From Enchytraeus crypticus (taxonomy: Eukaryota > Annelida > Clitellata > Enchytraeida > Enchytraeidae), in NCBI GenBank assembly GCA_905160935.1, contig CAJHZI010000417.1, positions 909,501 through 973,500 of the forward strand: a DNA stretch of 64,000 nucleotides, in the 5' to 3' direction. Positions 12,234 to 25,222 of the stretch are shown piece by piece. Each line of letters opens with the position of its first letter. Positions within the stretch are counted from its first letter, which is position 1. Position numbers and translations under genes: made by a program. The notes below the pieces were generated by a model. It was not told the DNA's origin. It made no database searches and saw nothing but the letters and a program-made list of their open reading frames with translations.

Positions 12234-15200
12234 CACTGATTATATCTTACTGTTTTTTAGTTGTGTATATTAAGTATTATTCTGTAATATTGTACTTTTT
12301 GTACTGCATTGTGCGTAGTTTAGTTAACAATAAAATAATTTAGTTAACAATCAAATAAAATGGATATTTTCCTTACATCTGTTATGTACTATGTGTGTTT
12401 GTCTGTGTAGTTTGAGCAAGCCTCGCTGCTGTTTCCGGTGTTTGTCCACATCTACCTGAGTCTGGTAACCAGTGGACTGGAAGAAAAAGGTTTGTGCTTC
12501 TTATTGCTATAATGATAGCAGTCGATTGATGTTAAGTTATTGATGTATTTATTGTTGATTTGTTTGTTTTGTGTTGTTTTACTTAATAATTAATTATTTA
12601 TTTATAGCGAAAATGACTGTGTTATACTTAAGCTGCAAAGAGAATTAGAAATGTTTCAAAATAGGCCTTTAGTGGCAAGGTTGTTGCATATATAATCCAA
12701 ATTTGCAAATCACCGGTATATATCCAGTCTGTTGCATAACCGCCTTCAATGTTTTCAATATTTCTGAATTTAGCATATGCATTGAAGAAGTTAGGCTTTG
12801 CTGCTAAATTTAAGTTTTTACCGTGTTAAATTTCTTGCATACATGTAAAATTTTATTATTATATTTTAATTAAATTGTAAGTGAACTATATATTATATCA
12901 TTAAAACGAGTTTATTTGCGTTATGTTCTAAATTTTTAATACTCTGAAAGTAACAGCATAGACTATAGTTTAGTATGTTGCATTTCTGTTTGAGTTTGCC
13001 CCTTAAGGTTGACTCACCTTAAGTTTCCATAAATTGAACTGAGCTGGTAGGGTGTCACTCTTCTTCTTAGCAGATGTCATACTCGTTGTACTATTGTATA
13101 GATATCACTTTATATTGACTTTCTTACGATTTATCATTGAAATAAGTTTGGTCGAGCTTCTTTAAATTTTAAATTTGGCGATTGGTAGGTTCTATAATCT
13201 ATTCTACCAACAATATTCAAGTTTGAGAAGTAAATATTTCGGTTGAGCGTGTTCTGAGTTATATCACTCAGTCTACTGATCAAAATGTGCTGGATTCAAA
13301 TCCAGTATTTTAAAACATCAAGTTTTCAAGACAGGGAACTGCCGTTTAAGCATACTTGTTTGGTTTTATTTCTATCACTATTGGTTAAGGTTTAATTGTT
13401 ATATGTTGTGTTGTGCAGCCAAGTGTTTCTTCGAGGAGTTTAGCAGTGTGCAGGAGTACTACCACGAGAGAGATCTCATCAATCTCGCTGCTGTCACTAA
13501 GCCTGAGCATCTCAGAGACAATCAGATCATCCAGGAATACAAGTACGTCTCACTGTCTAATGTATATCTAATACGTTAAACCTTTATTAGTATTATTATT
13601 ATTAATATATCTAATCCTGGGCTTGCCCGTTACTGACAGCGCTTTAGAGTAAGGAAACTGGCATTAACATTAGTTCTACCAGCTCTCTAATATGTATCTA
13701 ATATATATCTATAAGTATTAAGAAATAGGAAGAAGAGATGGATAGGACACATTCTAAGGGGAGAAGGTCTCTTAAAAGAGGTCATAGAAGGTAGAATGGA
13801 AGGAAAAGCGTCAGGGGCAGGCCGAGATTATGTATGTTAGATGATTAAAAGACCCACTCATATGTGGATATGAAGAGGAAAGCGGAAGACAGAGTGAAAG
13901 CATTGTATACCATGGACCTGCCAGTAGGCAGTGCACTGAGAGAGAGATATCTATATATCTCTAATGTCAGATCTAGTAATTTGTATCTACATTTATATGT
14001 ATCTCATATGATCTCAGGATGTATGTTATACTCTGGTATACCTTATGTCTCTGATACATTTATTAATTATGAATCATATGGATGGCTGTTTTATCCTCTT
14101 ACAAATCGCATCAATCAATCAACTCAATTAGTCATTCAATCAATAAAATCAATCAGATAGTTAACCAGTATGACCGATTGATTATTTAGTTATTTTGATT
14201 GATGTGATCTTCAATTTATTTTATTTTATTGATTGAAGGAGTAGCTGGTACACAGTGTTGATTGCTTGATTAAGTAATTGGTTTATTTTATTGATTGATT
14301 ACAGGAGCAGCCGGTACACAGTGCACATGTCGAGAGAGTCGTATAATCATGTTAAGAGATTTCTAACTGACAGAGGTCATACAACGCTACTCACAATCTT
14401 ACAGGATCATCTCCTAATTGATGGTAATTAACCGCTAATTCATTGCTCATTCATTGCTAATTCATTGCTAATTCATTGCTAATTGGTGCTATAAATTTAT
14501 GAGAACTGATACAATTACAACTATAGACTATATAGATATCATTTATTGAATCTATGAAGACACATAAATTAAATCTTTGAATAATAATAATTAGTTGTAG
14601 TTATTCGGAAAGTATAAACGTAGTTTAACGCCAGATTCCTGTCTCGAAAGCCTGTTAGTTATGAGGAGGGCGCAGGATTTGAACCCTCACTTACTGATCA
14701 CCAGTGGCACAACTTGTCTGCATGTTACAGGCTCGCTCCAATTAACTTAAGTTTTAATTTAAATTTACTATATTAAATATTATATTACTATATTAAATTT
14801 ATTATACTAAATATTTTTGATGGATGATATGATGAAGGATAGAGAGGATTTGAGGCAGTCTATTCGTATCCCGACCCTAGTTAAACTGGGATTCAAGGGA
14901 AGATGATGATGATATTAACTATTTTTAAACTGGGATTCAAGGGAAAATGATGATGATGATATTGAGTATTTTTATATATTTCTACATTTTTTCTTCGGTA
15001 AGACGAAACTACCACTAGCAAAAAGTTTAAATAATTCCATGAAGATAAAGATCGTAAAACTTTAATGTGTTTTACATGGAAATTTCAATTTCATTACACT
15101 GTTACCAGCCAATAATTGAGCTGGCATAAAGTTATTGTTTGGTTCATTGTCATAGCTTTTCGTGTTTCGGTGTAAGTGATGCTTTAATTTAACTGAATAT

Positions 15201-15607
15201 GAAAGAAACTTTTCCTAACTTTGTTATCTTGTTGACGAAACATTCCTGTTTATATTTGACAGTGTTTGACGGGGCTTCACGAAGCAAGCAGCAGATTGAT
15301 GCCACTGCAGGAGCCATGCTGGGGTCTGCTGCTAGAGATGGTAAGTGTGTGTGCTGGTGTGTATATGTGAATGTGTTTATGTGTATATGTGTAGTGGCGG
15401 GTGTGTCTCTACATGTCGTTATGCGTATGTGTGTTCATATGTGTCTGTTTTGTGGATATAGCAAAAATATTTTGTGATGTTGATAAGACACTCGACCGCG
15501 GATCAGTATGTGCGGGGTTCAAATCCTGGGCCCGCCCATCACTGATATCACATTCGAGTGAGGAAACTGACGTTAACATTAGCTTTACCAGCTTTTATAT
15601 GTTGGCT

Positions 15608-15652
<45 letters not shown>

Positions 15653-18600
15653 GTGAGTGAGTGAGTGAGTGAGTGAGTGAGTTTGCTGTCAACAGTTTGT
15701 AGCACTAAAAAACAGTTTGTTAGCTAAAAACTGACACTTATTGTCAGTTTATTGTCTGTTTTGTCGTAAAAACTGATCAAAGAGGATTTGTACAGTTCAG
15801 TTGTCTCACACTGAAGTGAAAAATAAAAATGGTTTTGATTTATTTTGATTGATTTGTTGGTTGAGTGATTGATTTATAAAAACCTGCAATGCAATTAATT
15901 TTATCAAATATCCGCATTTCACTATATAGGAGGATAATTGATTAACAAATTATAACTTTCAGCTGCAAATCACAAATCAAACACTTGCACTTTTGTGGGT
16001 TGCTAAAGCAGCTTAATATCTCTATCCAGTTTGATGATTGATGGATCGACTGATGGATTGACTGATTTATTGATAGTTTGACTGACTGATTGATTGATTG
16101 AATGATTGATTGGTGGATTGACTGATCGATTGATAAATTGATTGATGAATTGATCGATTGATTGATTGACTGATCGATTAATTGGTTGATTGTTTGATTG
16201 ATTGAACATAGCTAACTCGGTGAGAGTGTTCTATGGGCTGCTGAAGGAGCCGGACATCACTATACAGGCTGATGAGGAGGACCAACAACAACAGCAGTCA
16301 GCTGGAAACAACAACGAGGACAACAAGTCTTCTAATAAGGTCTGTAGTCTTCGTAAAAGTCTGTCATTTTGTTATTATTGACAAATTATTTTATGTAATT
16401 ATATTGCAGTCAGTGTAAATTTTGCTTATTTTTCAATGGCATCAGGGAGGGCTTTAGCTTTGTATTAAATATTTTCATGCTTAAGCAATACTATCAAATC
16501 GGAATGGTATGATACTGTATCCTTGCAAGACATGCTATTTCTTCTATCTACATGTAGTATTATAAAAGATCACATATATAAACTTTAAATAGTATTGTTG
16601 TATGTTTGCTGTGTACAGAATACATTTGAAATGGATTCTATATATATCGTCAAGGCTCATCCTTATATAGGATAGACTCATAATTAGTTTGAATATACGA
16701 CTATATAATATATAATATCAAAATGTTCGGGGCTCAAATCGTAAGTTCGCCCTCCACTGATGTCGCCTTTGAGAGATGAAACTGACGCTAACATTGGCTT
16801 TACAGCTTTATAGATATATAATATTTGATGTTTTGTGTTTGAACAGAGGAAAAAGTCTCGCAAGGATCCGATGTTGACAAAGAAATCAAAGAACGATCCT
16901 AACGCACCACTGCTTACTCGCATTCCACTGCCGCATGTGTTAGTTATTGATTTATATTTTAAAATAAATATTCATCATCATCATCATCCTCCCTTGAATC
17001 CTAGTTTAACCAGGGTCGGGATACGAATAGACTGTCTCAAAGTAAATATTAAATATATCAAATACCCGTGTTGTGTCCGGGTCTTTTGAAGAATTTGACT
17101 TACCGGTGACTGCACGTGTCGAAGGCGACTACAGCACTAAGATTCATATCAACGTCAGAAAGGGCATTCGGTTGGTAAGCACCTAGGCTCCAGTAATTGC
17201 CACAAAACGTAAACGAATAGATAAAGGAAAGACTATTCGTATACTGACCCTGGTTAAACTGGGATTTAAGAGAAGATGAGGATGATGATGATGATTAAAT
17301 ATATCGATACGAACATTAGCACAGTACGCTAGATAAAGAAATAATAATGTTCTTTCAGCTTTGAGTACTAAGTAATCAAGAGGTTAATTTTTTCATCTGC
17401 TCCTGGTATACTGCCTAACGGCAGTGTTAGCTTATAATGTATAATTAACATTGTTGCTTAGAATTTGATGCTGAATTTACAATATTATTTCTAACGTTAC
17501 AAGTCTCAGTATTTGTGCATTAAGTTAGTACATTAAATTATAATGACCGGATGGACCGAGATTGTTAGTACGAGATAAGTTCAATAATAAAACACTACAA
17601 AATATTTCACTTTGAAGTAAAGTTGAGCTCATAACGGAGAAGGATTTCAAAGACTTTGTTTAATCATTTTAATGGATTTGTCGTTGTATTAGAGCTGCGG
17701 AGAGAAAGGTGGTCATTTAATATAATATTTACTGAACTTGTTAGTAATTTGATATGCTATATATCATTTTTTGTAACTGGCTCTTTAAATTGTACATAAT
17801 CAATCAAAGATTTTAGCTAGTATATTATATATTTGTCTCTTTACTTTCATTACTTTGGACTGATTATCTGGATTTTGGAATTTGGACCATTTTTGGACCT
17901 TCTTTTTGCTCGCCAGCTTGATTTTGTCTCAATAGTGCTCGATCTTGTTATTGATCTTGTTATCAGTCATTGATGACTGTTACACGCTAATTGTTATTAT
18001 TATTATTATTATTATTACTCTTCTATTATTTTCTCATTTTCTTATGCTACAATGGTAAAATTGGAGGTGTAATATATTAATTAGCAGTTCTAGAACATTC
18101 TGTTGATTTTGTGATTTATTTCAACAGAAGAGACGCAGACAAGCTTGAGAAGGTGAGAGCTTTCAGAGAGTCAGCTAAGAGAGTAAAGTTGAGTGCAGAA
18201 AATCTCCCGTCCATCTGCTTCTATACGTTCATGAACACACAACATAGGTTTAATCCTCTTCTATAGATTTATGAGCACTTACATTTTGTGCAAGCAAAAT
18301 TGCATCGTTGTACGTTTTTATGTTTTTGTGCTGATTTCAAATCTGTTTTTAGTTTGGCTCAGTGGCCTTCAGTTACTGAGATATTGTGTCTTATGTTACT
18401 TCAATTTTTTACTTTGTAATTAATTTTTTTAAGTAATTAATTTTCTATTAATATTTTAGCTGTAATAGATATTCTATCATCATCATCTTCCTTTGAATTC
18501 TATTTTACGGAGGGTCGGGAAATTACACACAGCGTAAATTGTACATATATTTTTTTATATGTTCAATTAATTTAATACTATATCATTTAATTAAACAATA

Positions 18601-21600
18601 TAATACGAAAAGCTCACTGTGCACATATATATGTAATTGTAACATTTGAAAAAATTAACTGATTTATTATCTTGTACGAACAACCCTATTTTATTGACCG
18701 CTTATCATTAACTGTAGCACAAATAAACTAGACATTTTTTATTCAAAGTTTTGAAAATAAACCAGGAGGTCTTGTGGTGGACGCCTAAATTTTTTTTAAG
18801 CTGTGGTTGGTGATTTTCTGGGAAATCGCGTACTCCTAGCTACAGACAATGTGTAAGAAATAGGCGGTAGTGATATCGTTTGAAGGGCTGGTTGCAAATA
18901 TGTCACTGAAAATATTCTTCTTAAGATTCTCATTTCCTTGTAGCTCTTTGTAATGAATATAGAGAAAGAAGCTATCAGGATATATCAATCATAGAATCCT
19001 CTTGATATCTGGGTCACTGGATTGCCTCTATATTTGCATACAAGACATTTGTGTAACGCGAGGAGCTGATTACAGAATGTAAAAGAAGTCAAATATAAAA
19101 CACTATAGACATACGTAAGTGACTAAAAAGAAGCCAATGATGATAGAGACAAACGGACAACAGATTTGGAATCTTCTCATAAAACTCTACTAAGTACGCA
19201 CAAAGCTTTTGTTTGGGCATTCCAAAATATATTTTTTCGATACCAATTTAAAACAGTTGTTTCATAATTCAAATGATTGGTTGTGGTTTGTTTTTGATAG
19301 GTTGGTTGGTTGCATGATATCTGTTGATGGATTGATTGATCAATTGATTTATCTATTTTTATTTTATTGGTTGATTGATGCAGTGTAACCACAGTAGAGA
19401 TATGTGAGGACTCTTCAATGATCGCCGCAGGATTCTCTAACTCGCTCATCAGAGTGTGGAGTCTGACTTCTAATAAACTGACAACTCTTAAGTCAGCAGA
19501 GGAGCTCAACCTGCTCGACAGGGAGTCTGGTACTGTAACCTTTGACCTCTGACTTCATGTCCTGACTGTGTCATATGACCTCTGACCTCATGTCCTGACT
19601 GTGTCGTATGACCTCTGACCTCACATCCTGACTGTGTCGTATGACCTCTGATCTCATGTCCTGACTGTCGTATGATCTTTGACCTCATGTCCTGACTGTG
19701 TCGTATGACCTTTGACCTCATGTCCTGACTGTGTCCTATGATCTCTGACCTTATGTCCTGACTGTTCTGTTACGTCTGATCTCTACCTAACTGTGACCTA
19801 TGTCACCAAATCTATGCTTCCTTTATGAAACATTACCGAGATTAAAATTGCCGTGAGTTTCTTCGCCTAATAATTAAATTAATCGTTTTAATTACTTAAC
19901 ATCAGCTTCTGAAGCATACGTATGCTGTCTTAGATCATATGGCGGGTGTTTAGGCTCGCGTTTTATTGCACATTAATCACGCTATCTATTAAGTCGGTTG
20001 TTTGTAATCAGTGCAGGTGGCTGTTTACAGGTTAACTAATTTAACAGAAAATCTTTAAATAGGTCTTGAGTTGCGAGATCAACGTATTAAATTTATTTTC
20101 AGTTTTCTATCCTTGATAGAGCACAGACTAAGTTTATATTGGTGTATGCAAAGTTTTGAAATTCTTATAGTATTGTTAATAATATAATGTAAACAGGACA
20201 TGCTTTTATAGTAGGCCTACACGCTATCAGTTGTTTACAGAAAACAATGCATATCTTGTTAATATTATGTACTTAACATTTTTGTATATATCCTTTCATT
20301 GTCCGTCGCTGACATCCCTTTCGAGTGAAGAAACTGACTTTAACTGTAGCCTTACTAGCTTTCATTCTATTTCGTACATCAAGTAATTTGACCTGTGTGT
20401 ACTGTGTATGTTAATGTGCAGATGACGTGCTCGATAGAATCATGGATGACAGAGACTCGACGGACTGTAGGCTGCTGAGAGGTCATACCGGTCCAGTGTT
20501 CTCCATCAGCTTCTCTCATGATAGGACTCTGCTTATCTCTGGCTCTGAGGATGGCACTGGTAAACTACTCTTATTTAATATGTGCTCAGATTAAGGCTAA
20601 GTTGTTAGCAAGCTGACCTGATATTCTAGAGTCTCTCTCTCCTTGTGCACTGCCTACTGACAGGTCCATGGTATATAACGCCTCTACTCATCTCTATCTT
20701 CCATCTTTCTCTACATGTCCACATAGGAGTGGATCTTTAAATTATTTATAGCAATCCTTTTGATATACCATTATTCTTGGGGGATTGTGCTTATGACGAG
20801 GTGGGCCCCCTATGCCTTCCTCAGCTTCGACTAACATTTACTGGGCAGGGGCATCATTCCCTTAGAAAACAATCCTGTTTACCCATCTAGTTTTAATCTA
20901 GAGACTAAAAACCGGTAAAGCTCATGTTAACGTCAGTTTCCTCACTCGAAAGCGATGTCAGTGACGGGCGAGCCCAGGTTTTGAAGCCCGCACATACTGA
21001 TCCGCGGTCGAATATCTTACCGACATCGCCACTGGCTCCAGCTAGACTGTGTTAGACTATAAGAATTGTATACCCAGCCAGACTGTCTCGTATGATACAC
21101 TTGTTTTGCTGAAGATATGTAGCCTTTTTGACCTGCTGATGAAATAATGAAATGTAAGAGTTTTTGTATGTCACTGTATATTTCGAGTGTATCGAAATAG
21201 ATAAAATTAGTTTGCTTGTCCTGTTATATGTAGTCTGTTTTGTTTACTTTTCCCGTCACTGACATCGCTTTCGAGTGAGGAAGCTGACGTTAACATTAGC
21301 TTTTTCAGTGTTACTTCATTCTGTCATTCCCTAATTAATCATCCCAGAGTGCAATATTTAGTCCGGTTACAAAACTGAATCCGAAAAGTTAATCGGTGGT
21401 ACAGAACAACAACTTGAGCATCTGTAAATCTGGTCCAGATGTTTGAGACACGTGCCTTCAGTTACGATAGCTAACAAATCACAGATAGACAAATTAGCGT
21501 GTGTAAAATATCTTTAAGGTACTCTACTGTCAACTATAGAACTAAACTCACTATAAACAACTTTAACTATTGTTGGATATGACCTAGTCTCATTTTGAAG

Positions 21601-24600
21601 AGTCTATTGTATCTATTCCCTTATTTATGTTCCAATTTTTAGATGTATGCTGCTGTCAGAGTGGCCTGTAAATGATTATTGCTTTGTTAGGATCGTGTAT
21701 CAATGCTAGTTTTTTCAATTCATTTTAATGTCTTCCTTTTTGCCGAATAAAGATTGCTTGACATCTTATATGCAGTTGCAAATATTAAATTGAGTGTGTT
21801 TAAATTGTAAACTTACCGCTTACCTTCATGACATGATCTTAACCATCTTAATCATCATAATCTGTTCTTAATCATCATAATCTGTTCTTAATCATCATAA
21901 TCTGTTCTTAATCATCATAATCTGTTCTTAATCATCATAATCTGGTGTGACATAGATCTAGTTTTTATGGGTTTAAATAAGATCCACTTTTAAAACGTGT
22001 GCATGATTTGATTTACTGTGAGCAGTTAGACTGTGGAGCTTACTCACTTGGTCCAACGTAGTCTGCTACAAGGGTCACATCTATCCCGTGTTCAGCGTAA
22101 AGTTTGGGTAAGTACCGAGTACCTTTTATTATGTTAAATCTATAAGTGTCAGTGTAGCCTTTATGCCTTGTCTTGACTTAATTCATCATTGAGACTGATG
22201 TGATTGCATTTAACAGAAATTCTCATTGAATTTATCAATGAACGAGTTCTTAATGCTTTTTAAAATTCTCTATCTGTTAATTCTATGCAACAGTGCAGTA
22301 TATTAAAATCAATTAGTTTATACGCATGTCTAACTGTCTGTATTCAGTGTACTACTTTACATTGTTTCATTTTCGTAGTATACTATGAAGTTTAATATTT
22401 TGGACAAATGATTGATTGATATATTGTCATTATTGAATGACTGTTTGATTTAGGGATTGATTGATATATTATCATTATTGATATATTGGATGATTAATTT
22501 ATTGAATATAAGATTTATTCTTTTATTAAGGGACTCATTGATTTATGGAATTGGCTTTCATATTTTCTCATTTAAAGTTTAGAACTTGACGTTAACTTTT
22601 CACTGATGGATTAAATTGTTATGTTTATTTATTTATAATATAAATGTTTTATTCCTAATAAGTACTGTCGGCAGTTAGTGTGAACATCTCTATGTACATG
22701 TATGTCTGCATGTATGTATGTCTGCATGTATGTATGTCTGCATGTATGTATGTCTGCATGTACATATATGTATATGTAAATGTATGTTTACATATATTAT
22801 GTCTACATACATGTATGTCTACATGTATATTTGCATATTTGTATGTACTATGTCTACACGTATTTACATGTAAGTATGTTTGCATGCATGTGTGTACATA
22901 TATGTCTGCATGTATGTCTGTATATATGTGTGTGTATGTATACATATGTATGTATACAGACATATACATATACATGTGTGTATGTATGTACATGTATACA
23001 TGTATGTATGTGTACATGTGTATATGTATGTATACATGTATGTATGTGTACATGTATGTGTACATGTATGTGTGTATGTATGTGTACATGTATGTGTATG
23101 TATGTCTGCATACATGTATGTGTATGTATGTATGTGTACATGTATGTATGTATGTGTACATGTGTATATGTATGTATATATGTATGTATGTGTACATGTA
23201 TGTATGTGTGTATGTATGTGTACATGTATGTGTATGTATGTCTGCATACATGTATGTGTATGTATGTATGTGTACATGTATGTGAGTATGTGTACATGTA
23301 TGTGTGTTTACATGTATGTGTACATGTATGTGTATACATAGACCATACGGTCAGTACTTTGCCTCAGCGGGTGCTGACAGGACGGCTAGGCTCTGATACA
23401 TGTATGTGTGTGTACATGTATGTGTACATGTAAGTGTGTATGTATGTATGTATATATATGTCTATGTATGTGTGTGTACATAGACCGTACGGTCAGTACT
23501 TTGCCTCAGCGGGTGCTGATAGAACAGCAAGGCTCTGGTGCATGTGTGTATGTGTACATATATGTATGTATGTATGTATGTATATTTGTATATATATATG
23601 TGTGTGTGTGTATGTGCATAGCCCATACGGTCAGTACTTTGCCTCAGCGGGAGCTGATAGAACGGCTAGGCTTTGGTGTATGGATCATCCTCAACCTCTC
23701 AGGATATTTGCTGGACATCTGTCTAACGTCGATGTACGTGCCCCGCAATGTTTGTTATATTTTGAGTATAGTTGATACAAAGTCGTCGAGATCTTTAGCT
23801 CTGTTAATATAAATCTTCGTAAATACTTAATAGATAGCTAATAGGTCATCTGATCTTCTTCTTTTATTATTTGTATTATTTTATTTTTTAATCTCAGTTA
23901 AAATTATACCCCTGCCTATTTTGTATGCAGAAGTTCACCTATTATCATTTTTTGTCTTATTTTTCTCCAAGTTCACCATAGTTCACATTTAGTTTGTGTT
24001 TTTCCTGTTGCATTTGGTTGTTTGTGTGTTGCATATGTGAACTCTACAGGGTTGAATCACCCTTTTTGGTGTTCTTACTAGATTGAATTGAATGTTGAAT
24101 TCCTCGTCACTGACTTTAAAGACAGAAAACAAACGTTTAGCTTTTGTCCTGTGGCATGTATTGCAATATAAGTTACTCTATGTATTGAAATTTTTGTTGA
24201 AACCTTTCATTGAGTTAAGTGTTAGCCGAAACTTCGTTATATTTTACTAGAGGCTCAAGCGTAGTTTATGTTTAACTGGAGACTCATGAATAGTTTTATC
24301 AAGCATTCACTTACGTAAGAATATAGTCACAATGAAAGGTTATATGAATTTAACCTAATGCAGGTAACAAACTTTTGATTGAATATTTAATTTATTTTAT
24401 AAAATGGATCTAAACGGTTCGCGGAGAGCTTAGTGAATCGTTTGTGAATGCTTTGTTTTATTTTTTTCTTATTTGTTCAATAAACATTATTTCTTACCAA
24501 CCAAGAATCATTATTTGATGTCATTGCATTTGGTGTTTTCTTGAGTTTGAACTATAATAATAAACATATATATCTATCTCTCTCTCTCTATATATATTAT

Positions 24601-25164
24601 CTCTCAGTGATTTAGTTTATCGGCCTAAAGTTGCATGCGCCTCTCTTCCTCTCATAATGTTCTGCTGATAAAATGTGAACTCTTGATTGATGTTTATGTT
24701 GAGCAGTCGATTGAATTCCATCCGAACTCTAACTACGTGGCCACAGGTTCAACTGATCGCACGGTCAGGCTGTGGGACTTGTCTAATGGATCCTGTGTGA
24801 GAAACATGACTGGACACAAGGTACTACATCACACTGTTGTTGGCCAGCATGAGTTAGCAAATGTATTATAAATGAACGTCAGCTGAGCTGAACAATCTGG
24901 TATTTTAAATAGCTGTAGTTGTTATTACTGTTGAATTTAATTTTTACGTTCAGAAATTAAATATTTTGGTTTAATTTTGTTATTACCGTCGAGTTTTTTG
25001 ATAGAATATTTGAACTATCTCTATATATTGTGGTTTTGAATAGTAATAATAATAATAATAATAATAAAGGTTTTGCTTCCTTTTCCTCATACAAGGATGA
25101 TGTTAGGAACGTCCAGGGCCAATCAATGGGTATATTATCTCTCACTCTCTGTTCCTTTTAAACC

Positions 25165-25222
<58 letters not shown>

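Larger units (their letters stand above)
22678..23621. repeat. (TGTA/TGTG)n compound tract before TAF5 exon 14
   Basis: About 940 bases of TGTATG, TGTACA and TGTCTGCA repeats fill the 3' half of TAF5 intron 13. Two extra copies of the start of exon 14 are embedded in it. Long open frames on both strands here are repeat artefacts. Confidence 0.95.

Noticed and set aside
22655-23433. Several overlapping long frames of Tyr, Met, Cys, Val or His, Thr, Ile
   Set aside because: All come from TGTA/TGTG repeats in different frames.
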